Positions 19,051-26,059 of a DNA stretch of 64,000 bases are shown here, in pieces. Below the pieces are notes generated by a model. The model was given only the letters and a program-made list of their open reading frames with translations. It did no database searches and had not been told where the DNA came from. Position numbers and translations under genes: made by a program. Each line of letters starts with the position of its first letter. The stretch's first letter is position 1. Origin of the DNA: Sphingomonas yantingensis (GTDB lineage: Bacteria > Pseudomonadota > Alphaproteobacteria > Sphingomonadales > Sphingomonadaceae); contig NZ_JACIJJ010000003.1 in the NCBI RefSeq assembly GCF_014199325.1, positions 372,001-436,000 on the forward strand, read 5' to 3'.

Positions 19051-20046
19051 ATGGGCATTCTCGATTTTCTGAAGAAGCAGTTCGTCGACGTCATCGACTG
19101 GGTGGAGGAGCCCGGCGACCTCGCCATCCGCTATCCGATGGAGGATCGCGAGATCCAGAACGGCGCCGCGCTGACGGTGCGCGAGGGTCAGGTCGCGTTC
19201 TTCTATAACGAGGGGCAGATGGCCGACGCCTTCGGGCCGGGCCAGCATACGCTCAATACCTCGAACCTGCCGCTCCTCACCGCGCTCCAGAATTGGGACA
19301 AGGGTTTCCAGTCGCCGTTCAAGGCCGACGTCCTGTTCTTCACGCAGAAGGAACAGGTCGGCCTCAAATGGGGCACGTCGCAGCCCGTCACCGTGCGCGA
19401 CAAGGAGTTCGGGCCGCTGCGCATCCGCGCGTTCGGCAGTTACAGCTTCCGCATCGAGCAGCCGCCGGTGTTCCAGGCCAAGCTGATGGGCACGCTCGAT
19501 CACCTCCGCGTCGGCGATGTCGAGACGCAGCTGCGCTCCGCCATCGCGACGCAGCTTGCCACCTCGCTCGGCCGCAGCGAGTTCGGCTTCGTCGACATGG
19601 CCGCGGATCAGGCCGCGATGTCCGATCGCCTGCGCGAGATGGTGCAGCCCGCCTTCACCCAGTGGGGCCTCTCCTGCCAGACCTTCTTCGTCGAGAGCCT
19701 GTCGCTGCCCGACGAGGTGCAGAAGTACCTCGACAAGGCATCGTCGATGCGCGTCGTTGGCGACCTCGACCGCTTCGTGAAGTTCCAGAGCGCCGACGCG
19801 ATCGAAAAGGCGGCGAGCGCCGAAGGCGGCGTCGCGGGCCTTGGCGTCGGCGCGGGTGCGGGCATGGCGCTGGGTCAGGCGATGGCGTCGGGCCTTGGCG
19901 GCGGCGGTCAGGCGAGCGCGCCCGCTGGCGGCGGCGACGATCCGTACGGCCAGATCGAAAAGCTGCACAAGCTGCTGACGATCGGCGCGATCACGCAGGC
20001 GGACTTCGACGCGAAGAAGGCGGAGTTGCTGGGCCGGATTCGGTAG
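19051..20046 (+). CDS. SPFH-domain protein with C-terminal SHOCT domain
   Basis: A 331-residue protein. Residues about 25-240 form an SPFH/band-7-like fold of the 'virion core protein'/YdjI type, a group that associates with membranes. A glycine/alanine-rich linker (about 258-292) leads to a SHOCT motif, DPYGQIEKLHKLL...GAITQADFDAKK, at 297-331. SHOCT domains are short helical pairs found at the ends of proteins that oligomerise or sit at membranes. An SD-like CGGAGGG precedes the ATG. It heads the polyamine/DUF4178/DUF350 gene run and probably acts as its membrane scaffold; this is inference from position. Confidence 0.85.
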   Translation: MGILDFLKKQFVDVIDWVEEPGDLAIRYPMEDREIQNGAALTVREGQVAFFYNEGQMADAFGPGQHTLNTSNLPLLTALQNWDKGFQSPFKADVLFFTQKEQVGLKWGTSQPVTVRDKEFGPLRIRAFGSYSFRIEQPPVFQAKLMGTLDHLRVGDVETQLRSAIATQLATSLGRSEFGFVDMAADQAAMSDRLREMVQPAFTQWGLSCQTFFVESLSLPDEVQKYLDKASSMRVVGDLDRFVKFQSADAIEKAASAEGGVAGLGVGAGAGMALGQAMASGLGGGGQASAPAGGGDDPYGQIEKLHKLLTIGAITQADFDAKKAELLGRIR

Positions 20047-20051
20047 GCGTT

Positions 20052-20177
20052 CTCCCCTCCCTGCCAAGGGAGGGGTCGGGGGTGGGTCGGCCGACGAAGA
20101 AACCGGTCGCCTGCCACGAGCGCATCGCCACAAGCAACCCCACCCACCCCCAGCCCCTCCCTTGTCGGGGAGGGGAG
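20052..20177. repeat. inverted doublet of a 36-nt GC-rich repeat (REPIN-like)
   Basis: Copies at 20052-20087 and 20142-20177 are in opposite orientation and match at 32 of 36 positions, separated by 54 bp. Each contains CTCCCCTCCC paired with an AAGGGAGGGG half. The element separates the SPFH gene from the first DUF4178 gene, and its GGGGAGGGGAG end lies 15 bases before that gene's ATG. It may weaken or end the transcript between the two genes. Confidence 0.75.
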
Positions 20178-20191
20178 CAGGTCGCCCCTCA

Positions 20192-20860
20192 ATGCTGACC
20201 CTACCCTGCCCCAATTGCGGCGCGCCCGTGACCTTCCGATCGCCGGCGCTGCCCAATCGCGTCTGCGACCATTGCCGCTCGATGCTGGTCCGAAGCGACG
20301 CGGGCGTCGGCATCGCCGGTCAGGGGGCGGCACTGCCGTTCGACGTGTCGCCGATCCAGATCGGCACGCGCGGACGGTTCGACGGGCGCGCGTTCGAGGT
20401 GATCGGGCGCGTCCGCTGGTCGTGGGACGACGGATCGTGGAACGAGTGGCTGTGCCTGTTCGAGGGCGGTGCGCATGGCTGGCTGGGCGAGGCGATGGGC
20501 GATTTCATGATGACGTTCGAGCGACCGCTGGCCGAGGTCCGCTCCGCCGAACTCGACCGCATCGCCCGCGGCGCGCCCGCGCTGCCCGGCCGCAAGGCTG
20601 AGATCGACGGCGAGGAACTGGCGATCGCCGACGCGCGCCAGGTGTCGTGTATCGCCGCCGAGGGCGAGCTGCCCTTCACCGCCCTGCCCGGCTGGACGAT
20701 CTACTCCGTCGATCTCAAGGCCGCATCGGGCCGCGCCGCCAGCCTCCAGCGCGAGGGGGACGAGGCATGGTTCTATGACGGCCGCTATGTGACGCTGGCC
20801 GAGCTGTCGGCCAACAACCTGCGCGCGATCGAGGGATGGACGATGCCGCGCTATGGCTGA
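20192..20860 (+). CDS. DUF4178 protein with N-terminal zinc ribbon (first copy)
   Basis: A 222-residue soluble protein. An N-terminal zinc ribbon is formed by Cys6, Cys9, Cys25 and Cys28 (CPNC, CDHC). The following DUF4178 domain includes IGTRGRFDGRAFEVIGRVRW and a WNEWLCLFEGG stretch. The second copy downstream has the same opening plan, so the pair look like duplicated, diverged partners. The ATG at 20192 is used because the ribbon begins at once after it. The biochemical role of DUF4178 is not established. The last 8 bases overlap the next gene. Confidence 0.85.
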   Translation: MLTLPCPNCGAPVTFRSPALPNRVCDHCRSMLVRSDAGVGIAGQGAALPFDVSPIQIGTRGRFDGRAFEVIGRVRWSWDDGSWNEWLCLFEGGAHGWLGEAMGDFMMTFERPLAEVRSAELDRIARGAPALPGRKAEIDGEELAIADARQVSCIAAEGELPFTALPGWTIYSVDLKAASGRAASLQREGDEAWFYDGRYVTLAELSANNLRAIEGWTMPRYG

Positions 20861-22193
20861 CGCTGCCGTCGCCCAGCCCGCCGCGAAGGCGCTGTCCTGC
20901 CCCAATTGCGGCGGCACCGTCACGCTGCGCGCAGCCGGCTATTCCGTCACGGTCGCATGCGAGTATTGCGCGAGCATCCTCGACGTGTCCCAGCCCGAAG
21001 TGCGGCTGGTCACGCGCTACAACGAAAAGGCGTCGCGGCTCGCCATCCCGCTCGGCACGCGCGGCACGCTGGACGGGACCGAGTGGGAAGTGGTCGGCTG
21101 GATGGCGCGCGACGACAGCGGCTATCCGTGGGAGGAGTTCCTCCTCTTCAATCCCTATCACGGCTATCGCTGGCTGATCGAGCAGCGCGGCGGCTGGAGC
21201 TTCGGCGAGCAACTGACCCGGACGCCCGAGGGAAGCTGGGGCGGGCTCAAGGTCGATGGCGAAAGCTACAAGCCCTTCTTCGCCGACGGCACCGCGCGGG
21301 TGACCGACGTGGTCGGCGAATTCTACTGGCGGGTGAAGCGCGGCGACACCGTCCGCACCGACGATTGGGTAAGGCCGGGCGCGATGCTGTCGCGCGAGGC
21401 GGACGGCAAGGAGGTGAACTGGTCGCGCTCGCGCTGGGTGCCCGCCGCGACGATCGCCGCCGCCTTCGGCGTGGCGGCCGGCGGGAAGCCCTGGCCCCCG
21501 CTGCCGCACCAGCCTTCGCCCGCGCTGCCCTTCGTCAAGGGCGGCATCGTCATCGCCATCCTCGCTTTCCTCGCCCTGCTGGTCGGCGCGTCGATCACCG
21601 GCGGCGGGCGCTCGCTCTGGAACGGATCGATCGCGATCGCCGCCGACGGCCGCGACCAGCAGGCGACGGTCGGCCCGATCGAACTTACCCGTCCCTATCA
21701 ACGGGTACGCGTCTCGGCCGACGTGCCCGCGCTGTCGAACGGCTGGGTCGACCTCGACTACACGCTCGTCGACCGCAAGAACCAGGCGAGCTACACCGCG
21801 TCGAAGGCGGCGGAGCGCTACACCGGCCGCGATTCGGACGGCGACTGGAGCGAGGGCGACCAGACCGCCGGCGCCGATTTCGCCGCGCTGCCCGCCGGCA
21901 CCTACGATCTCGTCATCGACTACAAAGGCAACAACTGGGTCGATCCGAACAAGTCATCGGGCAACTTCTGGGATCCCGGCGCAGGCGAGCAGACGCCCGA
22001 CTGGCGCCGTGATGCCGTGCAGCCGCAGGTGAACATCAGCGTCCGTAGCCGCGGCGGCGCGGGCGGCGGCGTTTTCGTCCTCATGCTGATCCTGATCGTG
22101 CTGCCGCTCGGTGCCGGGTTCCTGATCCATGCTCGGTTCGAGGGCGCGCGCCGCGGCGAGAGCGACTTCGCGTCGGGAGGGGATGACGGCTGA
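20853..22193 (+). CDS. DUF4178 protein with zinc ribbon and two membrane segments (second copy)
   Basis: A 446-residue protein. A zinc ribbon (Cys16, Cys19, Cys36, Cys39) and a DUF4178 domain (about 50-200, LGTRGTLDGTEWEVVGWM, EEFLLFNPYHGYRWL) come first. A membrane segment near 228-250, an extracytoplasmic beta-rich domain (about 255-400) and a second membrane segment (about 405-430) follow, ending in a short acidic tail. It thus spans the membrane with its ribbon and DUF4178 domain on the cytoplasmic side. It overlaps the gene before by 8 bases and the small gene after it by one. Confidence 0.85.
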   Translation: MADAAVAQPAAKALSCPNCGGTVTLRAAGYSVTVACEYCASILDVSQPEVRLVTRYNEKASRLAIPLGTRGTLDGTEWEVVGWMARDDSGYPWEEFLLFNPYHGYRWLIEQRGGWSFGEQLTRTPEGSWGGLKVDGESYKPFFADGTARVTDVVGEFYWRVKRGDTVRTDDWVRPGAMLSREADGKEVNWSRSRWVPAATIAAAFGVAAGGKPWPPLPHQPSPALPFVKGGIVIAILAFLALLVGASITGGGRSLWNGSIAIAADGRDQQATVGPIELTRPYQRVRVSADVPALSNGWVDLDYTLVDRKNQASYTASKAAERYTGRDSDGDWSEGDQTAGADFAALPAGTYDLVIDYKGNNWVDPNKSSGNFWDPGAGEQTPDWRRDAVQPQVNISVRSRGGAGGGVFVLMLILIVLPLGAGFLIHARFEGARRGESDFASGGDDG

Positions 22194-22354
22194 TGCGGAC
22201 CTCGATCTTTCTCTACGGCCTGTGGTGCCTTGCCATTGTTGGGCTGTTCATGGTCGCCAACACCTATGCCTGGTCGCCGTTCGCGGATGGGCGCCAAGGC
22301 CCGCGCGGCAGCGGCGGCGGCGTCATCTTCGTCGGCGGACCCAACCACAAATAA
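22193..22354 (+). CDS. 53-residue single-pass membrane peptide
   Basis: A short gene reading MRTSIFLYGLWCLAIVGLFM at its start, one membrane helix, then a glycine-rich tail ending GGPNHK. Its ATG shares a base with the TGA of the preceding gene (TGATG), and the next gene starts 11 bases after its stop, so it is locked into the operon. Base composition and codon choice match the neighbours. No family is recognised. Its position suggests a small subunit of the membrane assembly. Confidence 0.65.
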   Translation: MRTSIFLYGLWCLAIVGLFMVANTYAWSPFADGRQGPRGSGGGVIFVGGPNHK

Positions 22355-22365
22355 GGGGATTTCGG

Positions 22366-22578
22366 ATGGTCACCTCGCTCGCCACCCTGCTCAACACGCT
22401 TCTCTATGCCGGCGTCGGCATCTTCGTGTTTCTCGTCGGTTTCTTCATCCTCGACCTGTTGACGCCGGGCAAGCTCTGGGCGGAGATTCACGACCAGCGG
22501 AACATCGGCGTCGCGATCGTCGCGGGCGCGATGGCGCTGGGCCTCGCGATCATCGTCGCCGCCGCCATCCATGGCTGA
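22366..22578 (+). CDS. DUF350 small membrane protein (YjfL-like)
   Basis: A 70-residue inner-membrane protein with two hydrophobic segments (about 5-30 and 45-68) and the linking stretch GKLWAEIHDQRNIGVAIVAGAMALG, of which the N-I-G-V-A-I core is typical of DUF350. E. coli YjfL, another DUF350 protein, is encoded beside a PspA-family protein and a glutathionylspermidine-synthase-like ATP-grasp, so the link between DUF350 and polyamine enzymes recurs. An SD-like AAGGGGA lies before the ATG. It overlaps the aminopropyltransferase gene by 8 bases. Confidence 0.82.
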   Translation: MVTSLATLLNTLLYAGVGIFVFLVGFFILDLLTPGKLWAEIHDQRNIGVAIVAGAMALGLAIIVAAAIHG

Positions 22579-24100
22579 AGCCGACCCCGCCGCGCGGCCA
22601 AAGGTCACGGCACCGGCGGGGGCGCTTCTCGTCTCGGCGTTCGTCGTCGCGACCTGCGGGCTGGTCTATGAACTGCTCGCCTCGACGATCGCCAGCTACC
22701 TGCTCGGCGACAGCGTCACCCAGTTCTCGACCGTCATCGGCACCTATCTGTTCGCGATGGGCATCGGCTCGTGGTGCTCGCGCTATGTGAAGCGCGGCGA
22801 GTTGCGGCTGTTCGTGCGCACCGAATTGCTGATCGCGATCATCGGCGGCTGTTCGGCGGCGCTCCTGTTCATGCTCTTCCCGCTGGTCGAGCATTTCCGC
22901 ATCGCGCTCTACGGCATCGTCCTGGCGATCGGGTTTCTCGTCGGGCTCGAAATCCCGCTGCTCATCCGCATCCTCAAGGATTTCGACTTCCGCGAGACGG
23001 TGTCGAGCGTCCTCACCTTCGATTATGTCGGCGCGCTCGCCGCCTCGCTGCTGTTCCCGCTCGTGCTGATGCCGCATCTCGGCATGATCCGTACGGGCTT
23101 CGCATTCGGCATCGCCAATGCGGGCGTCGCGCTCGCCCTCCTGCTCGCGCTCCCGCGCGGACGCCGGATGAAGGGGGAGGTCGCCGCTGCGATCGTGATC
23201 CTGCTGCTGCTCGCGGCCGGTTTCGCCGCCTCCGACAAGCTCCAGCGATTCGGCGAGCAGGCAGGCTATGGCGAGCCCGTCGTCTATGCGCGGTCGAGCC
23301 GCTACCAGCGCATCGTCCTGACGCGAAAGGACGATGACCTGCGCCTCTATCTCAACGGCAACCTGCAATTCTCGTCGCGCGACGAATATCGCTATCACGA
23401 GGCGCTGGTGAAGCCCGTGCTCGGCCGCGTCGCCAACCCCGCAAACGTGCTGATCCTCGGCGGCGGCGACGGGCTGGCAGCACGTGAGGTGTTCCGCGAC
23501 CCCGCCGTCCGCCGCGTGACGCTCGTCGATCTCGACCCGGAAATGACCGCGCTGTTCCGCGACACCCCCGCGCTGGCCGAACTCAATCGCGGCTCGCTGT
23601 CCGATCCGCGCATGACCGTCGTCAACGCCGACGCGTTCCGATGGGCGCGGGAGGCGAAGGGGCAATACGACGCGATCATCGTCGATTTCCCCGATCCCGT
23701 CGATTATTCGGTGGGCAAGCTCTACACCGACGCCTTCTACGCGCAGGTGCGCCGTCTGCTCGCGCCTACCGGCATGATGGTCGTGCAATCGACCTCCCCG
23801 CTGGTCGCGCCCGAAGCTTACTGGACGATCTCGACCACGCTGGAGGCGGTGGGGTTCGCGACCAAGGGCTATCACGCCTATGTGCCGAGTTTCGGCGAAT
23901 GGGGCTACACACTCGCTGCGCTGGGCCCGATCCCCGCTCACGCCCGCCTGACGCCCGGCCGGTTCGTCACCGCCGCCAGCGAGCCGCCGCTGTTCGACTT
24001 CCCCCCCGACATGGCCCGCCGACGGGTCGAGGTGAACCGGCTGGACAACCAGGCGCTGGTCCGCGTCTTCGACGCCGCGTGGAGCCGCTATGAAAGCTGA
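22571..24100 (+). CDS. membrane-fused polyamine aminopropyltransferase (spermidine synthase-like)
   Basis: A 509-residue protein joining about seven membrane helices (residues 15-220) to a SpeE-type methyltransferase-fold domain (about 230-509). The catalytic half keeps YQRI, YHEAL, GGGDG (297-301), LVDLD (318-322, cofactor-binding aspartate) and VDFPDP (371-376, with Asp372 and Asp375). It should transfer the aminopropyl group of decarboxylated SAM to an amine acceptor at the membrane. The decarboxylated SAM can come from the SpeD encoded two genes on. The acceptor is unknown; putrescine is one possibility, a lipid or protein amine another. Confidence 0.88.
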   Translation: MAEADPAARPKVTAPAGALLVSAFVVATCGLVYELLASTIASYLLGDSVTQFSTVIGTYLFAMGIGSWCSRYVKRGELRLFVRTELLIAIIGGCSAALLFMLFPLVEHFRIALYGIVLAIGFLVGLEIPLLIRILKDFDFRETVSSVLTFDYVGALAASLLFPLVLMPHLGMIRTGFAFGIANAGVALALLLALPRGRRMKGEVAAAIVILLLLAAGFAASDKLQRFGEQAGYGEPVVYARSSRYQRIVLTRKDDDLRLYLNGNLQFSSRDEYRYHEALVKPVLGRVANPANVLILGGGDGLAAREVFRDPAVRRVTLVDLDPEMTALFRDTPALAELNRGSLSDPRMTVVNADAFRWAREAKGQYDAIIVDFPDPVDYSVGKLYTDAFYAQVRRLLAPTGMMVVQSTSPLVAPEAYWTISTTLEAVGFATKGYHAYVPSFGEWGYTLAALGPIPAHARLTPGRFVTAASEPPLFDFPPDMARRRVEVNRLDNQALVRVFDAAWSRYES

Positions 24101-25694
24101 CCGGCGGGCTGCGCTGCTCGGCCTCGGCGCGGGGGCGGCGGCACTGGCGGGGGGCGGCGCGGCGCTGGCGTTCCGCGAGCCGCCGCTGCCGCCCGGGCCG
24201 CTTGCCGGTGCCGATCTGGCGCGCGGCCATCGGCTGCGGCAGGGCAGGTTTCCGGCGCCGTCGCGCGAGGAGCATGTGGGTCTCGTCATCGCCGGCGGCG
24301 GAATTTCGGGATTGTCGGCGGGGTGGACGCTGGCCGAAGCCGGGTTCGACGACTTCGCGCTGCTCGAACTGGAGGACGACGCCGGCGGCAATGCGCGCAG
24401 CGGCCGTAACGCGGTGAGCGCCTATCCGCTCGGCGCCCACTATCTGCCGATCCCCAATCGCGAGGCGACGGCGCTGCGCCGCATGCTCCGGCGGATGGGC
24501 ATGATCGTCGGTGAGGCGAACGGCGTGCCGGTCTACGACCCGATGCAGCTTTGCGCCGATCTTCAGGAGCGCCTGCTTTGGCGCGGGCGCTGGCAGGAGG
24601 GGCTGGTCCCGCGAACCGGCCTGACCGCGAAGGACAAGGCCGATCTCGCCGCTTTCGACGCAGAGATGGCGCGCGCACGGGCTGCGATCGGCAGCGACGG
24701 CCGACCTGCGTTCGCAACGCCGACTGCCTATAGTTCGGCCGATCCGGCCTGGCGCGCGCTCGACCGACAGACGTTCGCCGGCTGGCTCGACGCGCGCGGC
24801 CTCACCTCGCCCGTTTTGCGTGCGCATGTCCGCTATTCGATGCGCGACGATTACGGGACCGAGCCGGAGCATGTCTCCGCCTGGGCGGGGGTGCATTACT
24901 GGGCGGGGCGCCGCGGGTTCGCCGCACCCGACGTAGCCGATAACGTGCTGACCTGGCCCGGCGGCAACGGGCACCTTGCCGGCTTGATGGCGAAGCGCCT
25001 GGGCGATCGCGTCCGCCCCGGCCGCATCGTCCATGCAGTCTCACGAACCGACAGCGGCGTGGCGATCGACAGCTTCGATGTGGCGCGCGGCGAGACCGTC
25101 CGTACCCACGCCCACGCCGCGATCCTCGCCATGCCGCTGTTCGTCACCGCACGGCTGGTGCCGGAAATCGACGCGAAACCCTGCACCTACGCCCCCTGGA
25201 TCGTCGCCAACGTCACGGTGGCGCAGCCGCCGCGCGGGACGGGCGTGCCGCTCGCTTGGGACAATGTCTCGACCACCAGCGAATCGCTCGGCTACGTCGT
25301 CGCCACGCATCAGGACGCGTCGGCCCTAGCGGGCGCGACGGTCTTGACCTGGTACTTGCCGCTCTCGACGATGGCGCCGGCCAGCGCCCGCCGCCTGATG
25401 CTCGAGCGGCCCGCCGACGAGTGGAAGCGGATCGTCCGCGACGACCTTCTCGCCATGCATCCCGACCTCGACATCGGCGAGATCGCGCTGTGGCGCTGGG
25501 GCCACGCGATGATCCGACCGACGCCCGGCTATGTCTGGGGTGCCGCTCCCCGCCACCGCGTCGAACCGCCGCTGTTCCTGGGGCATAGCGATCTGTCCGG
25601 GCTTTCGTTGTTCGAGGAAGCGCATTTCCACGGCACCCAGGCAGCGGAGGCGGCGATGACGACGCTCGGCCACGCGCATGAGACGCTGATATGA
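24090..25694 (+). CDS. Tat-exported FAD-dependent amine-oxidase-like protein
   Basis: A 534-residue flavoprotein. It begins MKADRRAALLGLGAG plus a hydrophobic run, a twin-arginine signal, so the folded holoenzyme should be exported to the periplasm. The FAD-binding site is GGGISG (69-74) with Glu93 at the end of the second strand, followed by DDAGGNARSG, as in the amine oxidase/protoporphyrinogen oxidase superfamily. It overlaps the aminopropyltransferase gene by 11 bases and speD by four. A periplasmic polyamine-oxidising or desaturating role fits its neighbours but is inference. Confidence 0.85.
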   Translation: MKADRRAALLGLGAGAAALAGGGAALAFREPPLPPGPLAGADLARGHRLRQGRFPAPSREEHVGLVIAGGGISGLSAGWTLAEAGFDDFALLELEDDAGGNARSGRNAVSAYPLGAHYLPIPNREATALRRMLRRMGMIVGEANGVPVYDPMQLCADLQERLLWRGRWQEGLVPRTGLTAKDKADLAAFDAEMARARAAIGSDGRPAFATPTAYSSADPAWRALDRQTFAGWLDARGLTSPVLRAHVRYSMRDDYGTEPEHVSAWAGVHYWAGRRGFAAPDVADNVLTWPGGNGHLAGLMAKRLGDRVRPGRIVHAVSRTDSGVAIDSFDVARGETVRTHAHAAILAMPLFVTARLVPEIDAKPCTYAPWIVANVTVAQPPRGTGVPLAWDNVSTTSESLGYVVATHQDASALAGATVLTWYLPLSTMAPASARRLMLERPADEWKRIVRDDLLAMHPDLDIGEIALWRWGHAMIRPTPGYVWGAAPRHRVEPPLFLGHSDLSGLSLFEEAHFHGTQAAEAAMTTLGHAHETLI

Positions 25695-26059
25695 CGCCCC
25701 CGCCCCCCTATGACGGGGTCCACCTGATCGCCGACCTGACCGGCGGCCGGGGCCTCGACGATGCGGCATTGATCGAACGCGCGCTGCGCGAGGCGGCGGC
25801 GGCGGCGCGTGCGACGCTGCTGGATATGCGCCTCCACGCCTTCGGGCCGGGTCAGGGGATCACCGGCGTCGCCCTGCTCGCCGAATCGCACATCTCGATC
25901 CATTCATGGCCCGAGCACGGCTATGCCGCGGTGGATATCTTCGTCTGCGGACGGCGATGCGATCCCGATGCCGCGCTGGCGACGCTGGTCGCGGTGCTGG
26001 GAGCCGAGGTGCGGCACGAGCATCGGATCGCGCGGGGGTATGGGGTAGTGCCGGCCTAG
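25691..26059 (+). CDS. speD: S-adenosylmethionine decarboxylase proenzyme
   Basis: A 122-residue pyruvoyl enzyme that makes decarboxylated SAM, the aminopropyl donor. Self-cleavage should occur between Glu65 and Ser66 in AESHISIHSWPEHGY; Ser66 becomes the pyruvoyl group. His71 and Cys86 stand at the same offsets (+5 and +20) as the catalytic residues of the Thermotoga class 1B enzyme. It is the last gene of the run and feeds the aminopropyltransferase. Its TAG stop overlaps the TAG of the convergent udgX gene in the palindrome CTAG. Confidence 0.94.
   Translation: MTPPPPYDGVHLIADLTGGRGLDDAALIERALREAAAAARATLLDMRLHAFGPGQGITGVALLAESHISIHSWPEHGYAAVDIFVCGRRCDPDAALATLVAVLGAEVRHEHRIARGYGVVPA

Noticed and set aside
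22550..24391. A 613-codon minus-strand frame opposite the aminopropyltransferase
   Set aside because: Gln/Arg/Glu-rich without motifs; the plus-strand enzyme is complete.
19051..26059. Polyamine gene run as a prophage or genomic island
   Set aside because: No integrase, transposase or tRNA junction, and base composition and codon use look like the flanks.
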